A model generated the notes under the pieces. The model had not been told where the DNA came from. It searched no databases and was given only the letters and a program-made list of their open reading frames with translations. DNA of 64,000 bases from Methanobacterium sp. (GTDB lineage: Archaea > Methanobacteriota > Methanobacteria > Methanobacteriales > Methanobacteriaceae). Shown piece by piece: positions 33,915-56,168 of this stretch. Every line of letters begins with the position of its first letter. Within the stretch, counting starts at the first letter, position 1. The position numbers and the translations under genes are program-made. The stretch covers positions 48,828 through 112,827 of the forward strand of contig NZ_JACRGA010000008.1 of assembly GCF_016217785.1 (NCBI RefSeq), written 5' to 3'.

Positions 33915-33943
33915 CGTATCTTATTAATACTTAATAAGATACG
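33915..33943. promoter_or_regulatory. Perfect 13-bp-arm palindrome upstream of the Thg1-like gene
   Basis: Arm CGTATCTTATTAA (33915-33927), spacer TAC, arm TTAATAAGATACG (33931-33943), with no mismatches. It abuts an ATTAATATATG TATA-like element at 33944-33954 and lies 80 bases before the Thg1-like start. The position just upstream of TATA fits an archaeal operator or activator site; a hairpin ending the nadX transcript is the alternative. Confidence 0.7.
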
Positions 33944-34022
33944 ATTAATATATGATATAAAAGTTCATATAGAAATCCAATGATTATAAATTTTTTAACA
34001 AAATACAATCTCCGTTGATTAT

Positions 34023-34769
34023 ATGAAAGAATGTGAAATATTTTCGAGTTTAAAGGTTCCCTGTACTTCAAATACTGTGGTCAGACTTGATGGCAGGAAT
34101 TTCTCACAGTTATCCCGTAAACTGGAGTTTGAAAAACCATACGACCCGGAATTTGTTAGGATCATTGCTGAAGCAGCTTGTCTGCTTTTCCAGGAGTTCA
34201 GTCCCCTATTTATATATACCTTTTCCGATGAAATCAGCCTGCTTTTGGGAGAGATACCATTTGCAGGGAGAGTTGAGAAAATAGATTCAGTTATGGCCAG
34301 TTTTTTAAGCGGAGCGTTTACCCGGAAGATCATGGAACAGGAGAAATTCAAGGGAAAAATTACCAGAACAAATCCCATCTCCTTTGATTCAAGGGTGATC
34401 CCCCTGTCTCGTGAGGGAGTAATGGAGTACTTCCAGTGGAGGCAGCTGGAATCCTGGAGAAACTGTCTGAACGGATATTCTTACTGGACTTTACGGGAGG
34501 ATCATTCTAAGGAAGAGGCAATGGAAATCCTCCATAAAAAGAAGAGCAGTCAGTTGCATGATCTGCTTTTTAAGAAGGGCATTAAACTGGCTGAGATGCC
34601 AGCCTGGCAGAGAAGAGGGGTGGGGATCTACAAAAAAATGGTCAAAATTGAGGGTTTAAACCCACTGACCCAGAAAAAAGTCACATCCAATCGGAAGAAG
34701 ATATTCATTGATTGGGAACTTTCACTCTTTGATGAGGAGTTCTTCCGGGTGAATTCACTGTTAAAATGA
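34023..34769 (+). CDS. tRNA-His guanylyltransferase family (Thg1-like protein)
   Basis: 248 residues. Catalytic metal motifs are [18 protein letters not shown] and [18 protein letters not shown], and the C-terminal helical region has [20 protein letters not shown]. Archaeal members (TLPs) add nucleotides in the 3'-5' direction, templated, and repair tRNA 5' ends. In archaea G-1 of tRNA-His is usually encoded, so repair is the likely role. It is preceded by the 29-bp palindrome and TATA box. Single gene. Confidence 0.88.
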   Translation: MKECEIFSSLKVPCTSNTVVRLDGRNFSQLSRKLEFEKPYDPEFVRIIAEAACLLFQEFSPLFIYTFSDEISLLLGEIPFAGRVEKIDSVMASFLSGAFTRKIMEQEKFKGKITRTNPISFDSRVIPLSREGVMEYFQWRQLESWRNCLNGYSYWTLREDHSKEEAMEILHKKKSSQLHDLLFKKGIKLAEMPAWQRRGVGIYKKMVKIEGLNPLTQKKVTSNRKKIFIDWELSLFDEEFFRVNSLLK

Positions 34770-34981
34770 ATTGAACTATTCAAAAACAATTGATCAAAAC
34801 AAATAAATTCTTTTATCTTTTTATAATAGATTAAACTCCTTTATAAGGTATTAAACTCAGATTATAATATCTGATAAGAAGAAATGTATTCCTACTTACG
34901 TATTCAATCAAACTTACCAATGTATTCAATTAAAACTTTATTAAACTAAAGCTTTGAAAAAGTTTGAAAAAATGATCCATT

Positions 34982-35425
34982 ATGACTGAAAAAGAAACTT
35001 GGATGGACAAGATTATAGGGCATGTCCTTGGAAATAAAGATAAAAATTTTCATGAAATCCTTATTGACCGGGAAGTTACAGATGAAATAATCCAGATAGC
35101 CCGAAAAGCTCATCCTTTTGAATTTGTAGCCATGTTGGAGGGGAAAATTAAAGATGAAACCTTAACCATAGATGGCCTGGTTTTTTCAGCTGGTGAAACA
35201 TCCCATCAAGGTGCGGTGATAAATACTTTTATGATACCCATATCCACTGGTACCGTTGGCTCAGTGCACAGTCATCCCGGCCCCAGTGCAACTCCCTCAA
35301 CTGCAGATTTACAAATGTTCGCTAAAAATGGGTTTTTTCATTTAATAATCGCAGAACCTTACATGGAAGAGAGTATGATTGGATATAACTCATTTGGCGA
35401 AATAACCAGTTATAAAATAATTTAA
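34982..35425 (+). CDS. JAMM/MPN metalloprotease-like protein
   Basis: 147 residues. The JAMM zinc motif is intact: [18 protein letters not shown] matches HxHPx(5)PSxxD, and the catalytic Glu is in FVAMLEGKI. Archaeal JAMM proteins cleave ubiquitin-like SAMP conjugates or act on sulfur carriers. No SAMP or E1 gene is nearby, so the substrate is unknown. The last 20 residues ([19 protein letters not shown]) are the usual short beta end. Confidence 0.85.
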   Translation: MTEKETWMDKIIGHVLGNKDKNFHEILIDREVTDEIIQIARKAHPFEFVAMLEGKIKDETLTIDGLVFSAGETSHQGAVINTFMIPISTGTVGSVHSHPGPSATPSTADLQMFAKNGFFHLIIAEPYMEESMIGYNSFGEITSYKII

Positions 35426-35641
35426 ATTTCAAAATTAGTTCATAATATTTCTCATTTAATAAAAGAATTTAGTTTAACAAAAAATCAACACCTTTTTTTA
35501 ATATTCTTGGATTTATTATGAATTAACAGAATTTTGATGTTCCTTTTAAAAAAAAGCCCCATACGATAAAATAAGGAAAGAAAAAAAGGTGTGAAAGGTT
35601 GAGAAAAAAGGTTTTGATCAACCTTTTTCTAAAAGGTTGGA

Positions 35642-37673
<2,032 letters not shown>

Positions 37674-38015
37674 ATGGTCTCAGTGGATGAATATGTTATT
37701 GTGAGCTCGAATTACATACCAGGATATGAGATTACAGAAACTAAAGGTTTTGTGTACGGCCTTACAGTTCGCAGCAGAGGTGTTGGAGGGCAGATAGGTG
37801 CCGGGATACGCTCCATGTTTGGAGGAGAAATTAAGGAGTACGTGAGTATGATGGAGGAAACCAGGGATGAAGCCATGACCCGAGCCATTGATCATGCTAA
37901 AGCCATGGGGGCCAATGCCATAATCAGCGCACGTTATGATTCCAACGATATTTCTGATGTGATGCAGGAGATCCTGGTTTTCGGAACCGCAGTTGTGGCC
38001 CACAAAGTTGAATAG
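37674..38015 (+). CDS. YbjQ/UPF0145-family protein
   Basis: 113 residues with the family landmarks VSSNYIPGYEITETKGFVYG and MGANAIISARYDSNDI. The fold is a small pentameric beta barrel of unknown function, sometimes called heavy-metal-binding. AGGAGG precedes the start. It is followed 63 bases later by a conserved unknown on the same strand, possibly one operon. Confidence 0.88.
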   Translation: MVSVDEYVIVSSNYIPGYEITETKGFVYGLTVRSRGVGGQIGAGIRSMFGGEIKEYVSMMEETRDEAMTRAIDHAKAMGANAIISARYDSNDISDVMQEILVFGTAVVAHKVE

Positions 38016-38078
38016 AACAACCCCTACTTGCAAACCATAATAAAACCCCTGCAAAAAATTAAAATAAAACAGATTTAA

Positions 38079-38828
38079 ATGTTAGAAGGTTACCTTGAAA
38101 TAGATGGAAAGAAGATTCCCCGTACTTTACTGGGGACATCTCCTTTTATTGGAGCATCTCACTTCGGCCACCGGGCCCGACTGTACCTCCTGGATCTCTA
38201 CCGGAACCCAGAGGCAATGGCCAGAGTTATGGCTAGATCTTACCAGATGGGAGTGCGGGGAATCCAACTGATACCCCACCCACCAGTGATAGAAGCACTG
38301 CAAATAGCACGTGATAACGGTTTTTCCATGGATATCATAGCCACCATCCGCCCCGAATCAGAAGATGAGGATATATCCATATTATCTGATCTGGATGCCA
38401 AAGCCATGCTGATTGACCCGGTGATTACCGACCAGACAGATTGGGACTTAATAGGAGAAAAGCTGGATATCATCAGAGATACCGGATCTGTGCCGGGCCT
38501 GATAACCCAATTCCCATTCAACACCACCCGAAAACTACTGGATTCACCTGTGCTAAATGATTTCAAGCTTTACATGGTCCCCCTTAACCGTCTGGGATAT
38601 TTAATGGACTGTGATACCTACGGTCCTGATGAAAGAGCCCAATTCAGAGAAATGATCCTGAAAATGGATAAGACCATTATTGCCATGCACGTGCTTGCTG
38701 CGGGAATAATGACACCAGATGATGCCTTTGATTATCTTAAAACAGCAGATTACATAGATATGGTAACTCTGGGAATAGCTTCCGAGAAAGAGGCAGATGA
38801 ATCTTTTTCTAAGCTGTTTAAACGTTGA
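38079..38828 (+). CDS. Conserved archaeal protein, probable TIM-barrel, function unknown
   Basis: 249 residues, no signal peptide or membrane segment. Alternating strand/helix character (MGVRGIQLIPHPPVIEALQI, MDIIATIRPESEDEDISILS, KTIIAMHVLAAGIMTPDDAF) resembles a TIM barrel, with conserved-looking His and Asp residues near strand ends (IPHPP, LIDPV). I do not recognise the family; a lyase or aldo/keto-type enzyme is conceivable. Downstream of the YbjQ-like gene. Confidence 0.6.
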   Translation: MLEGYLEIDGKKIPRTLLGTSPFIGASHFGHRARLYLLDLYRNPEAMARVMARSYQMGVRGIQLIPHPPVIEALQIARDNGFSMDIIATIRPESEDEDISILSDLDAKAMLIDPVITDQTDWDLIGEKLDIIRDTGSVPGLITQFPFNTTRKLLDSPVLNDFKLYMVPLNRLGYLMDCDTYGPDERAQFREMILKMDKTIIAMHVLAAGIMTPDDAFDYLKTADYIDMVTLGIASEKEADESFSKLFKR

Positions 38829-38842
38829 TTATCCCACTAATA

Positions 38843-38877
38843 TCTAAAATTAAATATTAATGTCTAAAATTAATAAT
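38843..38877. repeat. Imperfect 20-bp tandem duplication
   Basis: TCTAAAATTAAATATTAATG is followed at a 20-bp period by TCTAAAATTAATAATATTG, in the convergent space before the HTH regulator gene. Confidence 0.6.
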
Positions 38878-38887
38878 ATTGTAATAG

Positions 38888-39844
38888 TTAATTACATTCC
38901 CGTCTTTCTGCCAGCATCTTTAAAAATTCAGCAGGGTTTTTCATTTCACCAATTTCCCAACTGTGAACCACTGGTACTCCATCGATACATTCAGTATCCT
39001 TCTTATTTTCCAGTATAAAGACTGCATCAGTGCCAATAACATCAGAAAGATCCTTCAGATTGGTGGCCATCTTGTTTAGCACTTTCTGATTTCTATTTTT
39101 TTCAAGATCGGTCAGTAGTGGTTCTGCCTTTTTGGAAGTTGCTTCAGCCTGGGCCAGTGCATCGAAAGGGGTTCGGTTGGTGTTGATAACTCCAAAACCC
39201 AGATCAACCAGTTCTCGGGGTTCGCCTTTTTTAACTTCTGCAGCATCTTCATCCTCAGGAACCGCAAATAAGTTAACTGAAAGAGTGATCCTCATGTCAA
39301 GGATGCTTTCCAGTAAAAATGCGGTGTCGGGTTGTGCCCGTACCCTGCCGGTCTCATATTTATAGATAGTTTCCCTGGACACATGAGCTCTATCAGCCAG
39401 ATCTTTCAGTGACAGGTTCTGCTGCTCCCTCATCTGTTTAATAACCTGACCATCAATCTGAACGTAATATCCACCCCGATCAGCAAATATCTCCGGATAA
39501 ATTTCTTCCACCACTATATTTCGCAGAGTTGAAGGTGCAATCACTGGTATTCCATGGCGTTCATATACCACGTCTTCTTCCAAAGCCTCATTCTTAGATT
39601 TAAGGCCGATTAAGAGGGGTGAAGCAAAGAATGTGCGCGCTACTCTTTTTATTTCATGAGCGTGGGCTGCGCTGAACCCATCCACGTTAACCAGTACTTT
39701 CATTAAAAGTAGAAGTAGTTCCCTTCGGGCCACCAGATCAAAACAACTTCGATCATATATATTAGAAGTGTCAAAACCATGCTTGGATAAAAGCTCGTTG
39801 ATCTCAATAATTACATGATCTCTATGTAAGGGCATGTTCGACAT
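38888..39844 (-). CDS. HTH-type (Cro/C1) transcriptional regulator, archaeal family
   Basis: 318 residues from the ATG at 39844 (MSNMPLHRDHVIIEINELLS). The 70 residues upstream in the longer frame overlap tiaS and are not credible. A middle Cro/C1 helix-turn-helix (IKQMREQQNLSLKDLADRAH, then VSRETIYKYETGR) is flanked by an N-terminal domain of about 130 residues and a C-terminal alpha/beta domain ending in CIDGVPVVHSWEI. This matches the family of putative archaeal HTH regulators such as MTH967. Target genes are unknown. It is divergent from tiaS with only 27 bp between start codons. Confidence 0.85.
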   Translation of the reverse strand: MSNMPLHRDHVIIEINELLSKHGFDTSNIYDRSCFDLVARRELLLLLMKVLVNVDGFSAAHAHEIKRVARTFFASPLLIGLKSKNEALEEDVVYERHGIPVIAPSTLRNIVVEEIYPEIFADRGGYYVQIDGQVIKQMREQQNLSLKDLADRAHVSRETIYKYETGRVRAQPDTAFLLESILDMRITLSVNLFAVPEDEDAAEVKKGEPRELVDLGFGVINTNRTPFDALAQAEATSKKAEPLLTDLEKNRNQKVLNKMATNLKDLSDVIGTDAVFILENKKDTECIDGVPVVHSWEIGEMKNPAEFLKMLAERRECN

Positions 39845-39871
39845 GAAAAAAACACCCCGGTGATATTTGAT

Positions 39872-41167
39872 ATGAATAATGTTGATATGAATTCTGATTT
39901 GTATAATATCTATGTAGGTATGGATGACACAGACTCTGTTAGTGGAATGTGCACCACATATATATGTTGTGTGATAATGGACCGACTTAAAGCTTGTGGT
40001 TTTAGAGTTGATGGTCCGCCACGTCTGATACGCCTTAATCCATTCGCACCCCATAAAACCAGGGGAAACGGAGCAGTATCATTCAAACTAGTTTTAAAAT
40101 CAAAAAAAGAAGTTAAAACGGCCAAGAATCTTATTCTGAAGATGGTGGAAGAACTGGCAGTAATGGAAGACCCTAAAACCAATCCAGGAATGGTATTTTA
40201 TGAAGGTGAAATAACTCCCGAACTTCAGGATTATGCGTGGAGAACCATTAGAACTATTGTAACCCAAGAAGAAGCCGAGAAGTTAGCAGAGAAGGTAGGG
40301 GCAGAGATATTCAAGTTCAAAAAGGGAAGGGGAATAATTGGATCCCTGGCAGCCATTGGCTGCCCCCTGACTGATGCAACCTATGAATTACTGGCCTACC
40401 GCGACCCTGCAAATTACGGTACTAAAAGGAGGGTTGACCCAGAATCTGTCCTGGAAATGGACCGAAAAACATACCCTGCTACATTTGACAACATAGACGA
40501 TGGTTACATGGCTATAACACCACATACCCCCTGCCCTGTTCTTTACGGGATTAGAGGGGAAACCCGGGCTGCAGTGGAGGAAGCCCACAAACTGGTGAAG
40601 GTATCTGAACCAGTGGAATCCTTCAGGGTGTTTTTAACCAACCAACACACGGATATGCACCTGCAAAAAGTAGATGCCATTTCCCAGATGAACCAGTTCC
40701 AGTGCTACATCGTCCGGGGGACTGTTAAAAGTCCGCCTGTGGTTATTGAAGGTGGACACGTTATTTTCACCCTGGAAGATGAATCAGGAGAGGTTGAATG
40801 TGCGGCATATGAACCTACCAAAGGGTTCCGTGATGTGGTTCGTCATCTGGCCCCGGGAGACCAATTGGTGGTCTACGGTGGAATTGGAAATAAGGGAACC
40901 CTCAATGTGGAAAAGATCAAAATCACAGATCTATCCACTTTATATGAATATCTGAATCCCCTCTGTGAATGTGGGAAGCGTATGAAATCTGCAGGTAAAA
41001 ATAAAGGATATAAATGTCCCCGGTGCGGTAGTAAGATACGTGGAGCCCCCCCAGAATATGGAGAAATTAAAAAAAGAAGGGAAGTTGAAAGGAAGATAAA
41101 AAAAGGTTTTTATGAGGTTCCACCCTCTGCACGGAGACATTTGAGTAAACCATTAGTTAGAAATTGA
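39872..41167 (+). CDS. tiaS: tRNA(Ile2) 2-agmatinylcytidine synthetase
   Basis: 431 residues from the ATG at 39872, seven bases after GGTGAT; the frame to 39860 starts in that ribosome site. YVGMDDTDSVSGMCTTYI and APHKTRGNGAVSFKL belong to the kinase-like domain, a ferredoxin-like domain follows, then an OB-fold (VVIEGGHVIFTLEDESGEVE), and a C-terminal zinc ribbon (CECGKRMKSAGKNKGYKCPRC). TiaS attaches agmatine to C34 of tRNA-Ile so it reads AUA. Complete and normal length. Confidence 0.93.
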   Translation: MNNVDMNSDLYNIYVGMDDTDSVSGMCTTYICCVIMDRLKACGFRVDGPPRLIRLNPFAPHKTRGNGAVSFKLVLKSKKEVKTAKNLILKMVEELAVMEDPKTNPGMVFYEGEITPELQDYAWRTIRTIVTQEEAEKLAEKVGAEIFKFKKGRGIIGSLAAIGCPLTDATYELLAYRDPANYGTKRRVDPESVLEMDRKTYPATFDNIDDGYMAITPHTPCPVLYGIRGETRAAVEEAHKLVKVSEPVESFRVFLTNQHTDMHLQKVDAISQMNQFQCYIVRGTVKSPPVVIEGGHVIFTLEDESGEVECAAYEPTKGFRDVVRHLAPGDQLVVYGGIGNKGTLNVEKIKITDLSTLYEYLNPLCECGKRMKSAGKNKGYKCPRCGSKIRGAPPEYGEIKKRREVERKIKKGFYEVPPSARRHLSKPLVRN

Positions 41168-41333
41168 TACTCCCATTAATAGGATACTAAATTAAGGGAT
41201 ATATATGAAAAAACCCTTAAAATAATGTAAATTAATGAAAATAAAATATTGTCAGTAACTATTAACCATCGAAAATTTCATATAACCAATAATAATCAAT
41301 TTACAGTTTATAACCAATTTACAGACTAAAAAA

Positions 41334-42674
<1,341 letters not shown>

Positions 42675-42888
42675 TATTCTGCAATCATACCATACCGTAA
42701 TCCTTATGATTACTGTAATAATTGGGTATAAAATTATTGAGTGGAGATAATGAAAGTAAATAATGAAATATTTGTTGAAATGGAGATATTTAATGAAATA
42801 TTTGAAGATATCAACTTTATGATAATAATTTGAAGAAAATTAACCATTATGATGTTAAGAAAATAATGTAGAGAAGAGGTGTTATGAT

Positions 42889-43791
42889 ATGGACACTCAT
42901 AACTTTTTGAATAAGATTGGAATCATTAAACCAGCTGATAATTTACCAGATTCAACGAAAAGGTTTCCAGATGGTGCCCAGTATCGTTTTGAAGTTCCTG
43001 GGATCCAGAAACCCGGAGCTCTGGAGGGTCTTCTGGAAGCTCTGGACATGTACGAGATTATGGTGCACAGGGTGACCCAGACCAAGGGGATAATGCTCTT
43101 AACTGACAATGAAATCCTGGAAATGGCAGATCTAGCCCGTGATGCCCGGATGGAACTCTTTTTAAGTGTTGGTCCCCGCGCTCCCTATGACACCAGTGCC
43201 TCGGCCCGGACCAAGGAAGGTGCGCGGATAGGATACAGGCTCAGAGGTTACGATAACCTCACCTACGCCATTGAAGACGTTAAACGGGCTGTGGATCTTG
43301 GTGTGAGGGGAATAGTGGTCTACGATGAGGGTCTCCTGTGGGTTCTGGGTAAAATGCGCGAAGAAGGAGAATTGCCCACCAGTGTGCACTTCAAGGTTTC
43401 AGCCCACTGTGGTCATGGAAACCCTGCCTCTGCGCGTCTTGTGGAAACTATTGGGGCTGATTCATTTAACCCGGTGCGGGATCTGCAGATAGCAATGCTG
43501 GCTGCCATAAGACAATCCATTGACATCTCTCTGGATATTCACACCGAAAACCCCAAATCTTCGGGAGGTTTCATCAGACATTACGAAGCACCTGAAATTA
43601 TTAAAAAAGCCTGTCCAGTGTATCTTAAAACAGGTGGAGCAGTTGCAGCCCATCATGGATACGATACCACCCGAAAAGAAGCAGGTGAAAGAGCAAGGCA
43701 GGTTTTGCTGGTCCAAAGCATGATCAACCGCTTTTATCCAGGAGCAGTTATATCCAAAAAAGGGGTCAAAGATATGGCCATACCCGAGTAG
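42889..43791 (+). CDS. Uncharacterised TIM-barrel-like protein (possibly U32-related)
   Basis: 300 residues, cytoplasmic. After GAGGTG-TTATGAT the ATG starts MDTHNFLNKIGIIKPADNLP. Strand/helix alternation and end-of-strand motifs (FEVPGIQKPG, FLSVGPRAPYDTSAS, HFKVSAHCGHGNPASAR, DIHTENPKSSGG, YLKTGGAVAAHHG) suggest a barrel enzyme with several His in the active-site mouth. I cannot name the family with certainty. Its place between the PrpD-like and fumarase-like genes implies a step in the same pathway. Confidence 0.65.
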   Translation: MDTHNFLNKIGIIKPADNLPDSTKRFPDGAQYRFEVPGIQKPGALEGLLEALDMYEIMVHRVTQTKGIMLLTDNEILEMADLARDARMELFLSVGPRAPYDTSASARTKEGARIGYRLRGYDNLTYAIEDVKRAVDLGVRGIVVYDEGLLWVLGKMREEGELPTSVHFKVSAHCGHGNPASARLVETIGADSFNPVRDLQIAMLAAIRQSIDISLDIHTENPKSSGGFIRHYEAPEIIKKACPVYLKTGGAVAAHHGYDTTRKEAGERARQVLLVQSMINRFYPGAVISKKGVKDMAIPE

Positions 43792-43952
43792 AAAATCAAA
43801 GGATAAATCCAGTTATATTTTATTATCCCCATCATTATCATATTCAAATTTAGATTTTTACTCAATTTCGAAATATTGATTCAATCAAATATTATTTAAT
43901 AGCTCATAAAAAAATTCAAATCAAGAGATTAATCCCTGCTTAGGAGCCATTT

Positions 43953-44819
<867 letters not shown>

Positions 44820-44824
44820 GGAAA

Positions 44825-45688
44825 ATGGCAATTGGAAGAGAGACTGTGGAAAATTTATTAAAGCTTACCAAGCCCAAATGGAGAACCTCCATTACCAAGG
44901 TGGAACCTAACCGCATAATCACCCGAGGATATCCCCAGGAAGATTTGATAGGAAACATTTCATTCCCTGAAATGGTTTATTTGCTTCTAAAAGGAGAACT
45001 CCCCCATGAAAAACAGGCAAAAATGTTAGAAGCTGTTTTAGTCTCATTCTGTGATCATGGAGTAACCCCTCCCAGCACCCAGGTTGCCAGGATTATGGCA
45101 TCCACAGGGGCCCATATGAACACCTGCGTTTCAGGAGGACTTTCCTCATTTGGAAAACATCACGCAGGCGCTCTGGAACGTTCTATGTGCATGTTACAGG
45201 GATTGATCAAAAAAGGTATTGATTCGGAAGGACCTCCTGCATCAAGATCTGATTTAAAAGATGTTGCAATGCAAACAGTGGAACACTATCTGGAAAAAGG
45301 AAAAAAAATACCAGGATTTGGTCATCGTTTCCACCATGAAGATCCTAGACCCACAAAACTCATTAAAACCGCTAAAAAATATGGGTGTTTCGGAATCCAC
45401 ACCGAATTAGCCGTTTCCATTGAAAATCTACTCCTGGAAATGAAAGGCATCCGTATGAATATAGATGGTGCCAATTCCGGAATACTATCTGACATGGGTT
45501 TTGACTGGAAATTAGGGACGGGCATATTCATGATAGGAAGAGTTCCAGCCATTGTATCCCATATCCACGAAGAAAAATCCGCTGAAACTCCTTTTAGAAA
45601 GTTTGTTGAAGTTGATGACATCTATTATAATGGTTCAGAATCCAGAAATATTGATACAGATAGAGCAGAACTACATACTTCTAAATAA
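44825..45688 (+). CDS. Short citrate synthase-type enzyme (citryl-CoA lyase-like)
   Basis: 287 residues from the ATG at 44825 (GGAGTGAGGAAA before it). Citrate synthase catalytic residues are recognisable: His in SSFGKHHAGALERSM, His in IPGFGHRFHHEDPRPTK, and Asp in MNIDGANSGILSDMGF. At under 300 residues it matches the citryl-CoA lyase module rather than full synthases (about 370-430). It should make or break a C-C bond between an acyl-CoA and a keto acid. Last gene of the four-gene set and about 100 bp before the ATP synthase operon. Confidence 0.8.
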   Translation: MAIGRETVENLLKLTKPKWRTSITKVEPNRIITRGYPQEDLIGNISFPEMVYLLLKGELPHEKQAKMLEAVLVSFCDHGVTPPSTQVARIMASTGAHMNTCVSGGLSSFGKHHAGALERSMCMLQGLIKKGIDSEGPPASRSDLKDVAMQTVEHYLEKGKKIPGFGHRFHHEDPRPTKLIKTAKKYGCFGIHTELAVSIENLLLEMKGIRMNIDGANSGILSDMGFDWKLGTGIFMIGRVPAIVSHIHEEKSAETPFRKFVEVDDIYYNGSESRNIDTDRAELHTSK

Positions 45689-45710
45689 GTCTCATACTCT
45701 TTTTCATACT

Positions 45711-45745
<35 letters not shown>

Positions 45746-45764
45746 TAATAGATTTCCGTTTATC

Positions 45765-46102
<338 letters not shown>

Positions 46103-46112
46103 TGTGAGAACC

Positions 46113-48125
<2,013 letters not shown>

Positions 48126-48126
48126 C

Positions 48127-48609
<483 letters not shown>

Positions 48610-48614
48610 TAAAG

Positions 48615-49238
<624 letters not shown>

Positions 49239-49250
49239 GGGAGATTTCAC

Positions 49251-53867
<4,617 letters not shown>

Positions 53868-53898
53868 CCCCCATCCTATTTTTTTAGGAGGGATAAAA

Positions 53899-54561
<663 letters not shown>

Positions 54562-54562
<1 letters not shown>

Positions 54563-54945
54563 TGGTTAGAATAATAACCCGACTGGACCAGGTTAAAAAA
54601 GAGCAAAAAAAACATGCCAAACCCGCCATTGACTTCGAGATAGGTAATGTCTCCGGAAAAGTCAGGGCAATAATTGCCGCTGAAGAGAAGGAATTCAAGG
54701 CAGGGGAAACCAAACCCATCCAGATCAAAAAGATCGACATCAATGCTAACCATATCTGCTTCATCAGCGCCTACGGTACCAACAAGTACGGACACACCAT
54801 GGCAGTTGGTGAAGAAACCTACCTCCCCATAAGCATGGAACGAACAGCAGACCATGCACTTTTTGCAGCTGCACTGGACTACCAAGTGGAAAAAGATGAT
54901 TTATTAGGTATTCTAATACTTCTACCCGTGGAACTGAACTTTTAA
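54562..54945 (+). CDS. Small protein coupled to the ATP synthase operon (DUF22-like)
   Basis: 127 residues. The N-terminal ~25 residues are basic; the rest is beta-rich (VSGKVRAIIAAEEKEFKAGE, AYGTNKYGHTMAVGEETYLP, ILILLPVELNF). It somewhat resembles the archaeal DUF22 domain, a tentative match. Overlap with the ahaD stop shows translational coupling, so it is probably made with the synthase; no known ATP synthase subunit fits. Could be an assembly or regulatory factor. Confidence 0.65.
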
Positions 54946-55194
54946 TCCTTAGTTTGCAAGAGAAGTAAATAGCACCTTAAAATTATCTCATATTTTTTTT
55001 TATTATTTTTATTTTAAAAGCCTATTTCTAAAACAGAATAATTATAATTTAAATAATTATTTAAGTTTAAACCTTAAAAAGAGCTTAGTGATATTTTTAA
55101 AATTTAAATATAAAATATAAGGTTTAAGTTTTTAATTTGTTAATGGAAATATTGAAAAATAAATTAAATATAATTAACCCCTAAAAAGGATCTT

Positions 55195-55605
55195 TTAAAC
55201 TCCAAACAATTTCTTTTTAATATAACTATTAAGTGGTTCTTTGGCATCATCAATCTGGATTAATAGATCATCTATTATATACTTAACATCATAATAAGAT
55301 TCAAGGGCCTCATTACGTTGTTTTTCCAGTTTCTTCAGTTCTTTGACCTTTGATTTTCCCCTAACCTTCGAAACAATGCCCGGTGATCTGCCTCCAGCAT
55401 AATCTCTATTGATCTTCCGTTTCCTTTCTAAAAAATCAATTTCCATGTTTTTGATGTCCTTCCGGATGCTTTTTTTAAGTTCCTTTAAGATCATCTCTCT
55501 TTCATTGAGTTCAGCTAAAATCCGTCTGGAATCAGCAATAGAATCAGCTTCCAGGTCAATAGTGGAGATTTCATCAATAGCGATATGGTAATCTTTTATT
55601 CTCAT
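55195..55605 (-). CDS. Coiled-coil protein, function unknown
   Basis: 136 residues rich in Lys, Glu, Asp and Ile. Two long helices with heptads (RRILAELNEREMILKELKKS and KELKKLEKQRNEALESYYDV) flank a Gly/Ser/Arg linker (DYAGGRSPGIVSKVRGKSK). No family recognised. It is convergent with the ATP synthase operon across 249 bp of AT-rich DNA without features. Confidence 0.6.
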   Translation of the reverse strand: MRIKDYHIAIDEISTIDLEADSIADSRRILAELNEREMILKELKKSIRKDIKNMEIDFLERKRKINRDYAGGRSPGIVSKVRGKSKVKELKKLEKQRNEALESYYDVKYIIDDLLIQIDDAKEPLNSYIKKKLFGV

Positions 55606-55656
55606 CTAATGGTACCTTTAAAATGAATTTCTCTGCAAGGTGGGAGTAGCATAAGG

Positions 55657-55712
55657 GTTAAATCCACTAGTATCTTAATTTAAGAGTTAAATCCACTAGT
55701 ATCTTAATTTAA
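55657..55712. repeat. 27-bp perfect direct repeat
   Basis: A 27-bp unit starting GTTAAATCCACTAGTATC occurs at 55657-55683 and 55686-55712 (29-bp period). A decayed third copy (TTCACCAGTATCTTAAA) continues into the 3' end of the minus-strand gene at 55709, so the repeat overlaps that gene's stop and last codons. Confidence 0.88.
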
Positions 55713-56044
55713 AGATTTATATTCACCAGTATCTTAAAAAGATTATCTTCAACTTCACATCGGGTTTCCAGGTCATCATGTTCTTTTTCCATTTCCCGAA
55801 GCTTGTAAAGCACATTGGTGAGGGAGTAAGTATTGAAGACACCGGTCTCATTATCGGGTTTTGATGAAATGAGAAGTATCAGAACATGTTCACCCTCCAC
55901 CATCACGTTGTAGTTAATGCCATTTATGTAGATGGTGTCAGATAAGCGAAGTAAGAGTTTAATATGTTTAATGGGAAGTCCACTTTTGCTGATAATATCT
56001 TTGATCTTATCATTTTCCCGGCACTGTTCAATATCGATGTCCAT
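55709..56044 (-). CDS. Small conserved-type hypothetical protein
   Basis: 111 residues from the ATG at 56044 (preceded by GTGAT); a start at 56059 adds five residues. It has mixed alpha/beta character, with SGLPIKHIKLLLRLSDTIYI and EGEHVLILLISSKPDNETGV, then a helical, acidic C-terminus. No family recognised. The gene end overlaps a direct repeat. It is divergent from the UPF0216 gene. Confidence 0.5.
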   Translation of the reverse strand: MDIDIEQCRENDKIKDIISKSGLPIKHIKLLLRLSDTIYINGINYNVMVEGEHVLILLISSKPDNETGVFNTYSLTNVLYKLREMEKEHDDLETRCEVEDNLFKILVNINL

Positions 56045-56168
56045 CCATATCACATCCATCCATCAAAGTTTCAATGAGTCCAATAATACTGCAACAATTT
56101 CTCAACAATTCTACTACCTACAAACAATCCTACTAAATATTATATTCCACCCAGATATATTCTTAACT

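Noticed and set aside
39845..40054. 70-residue N-terminal extension of the HTH regulator
   Set aside because: It overlaps tiaS coding sequence and lacks a ribosome site; composition (many His/Ile/Tyr) looks antisense.
55932..56168. Upstream extension of the UPF0216 gene
   Set aside because: It reads antisense through the 55709-56044 gene and across the TATA-like element; the family start is MERGDGN.
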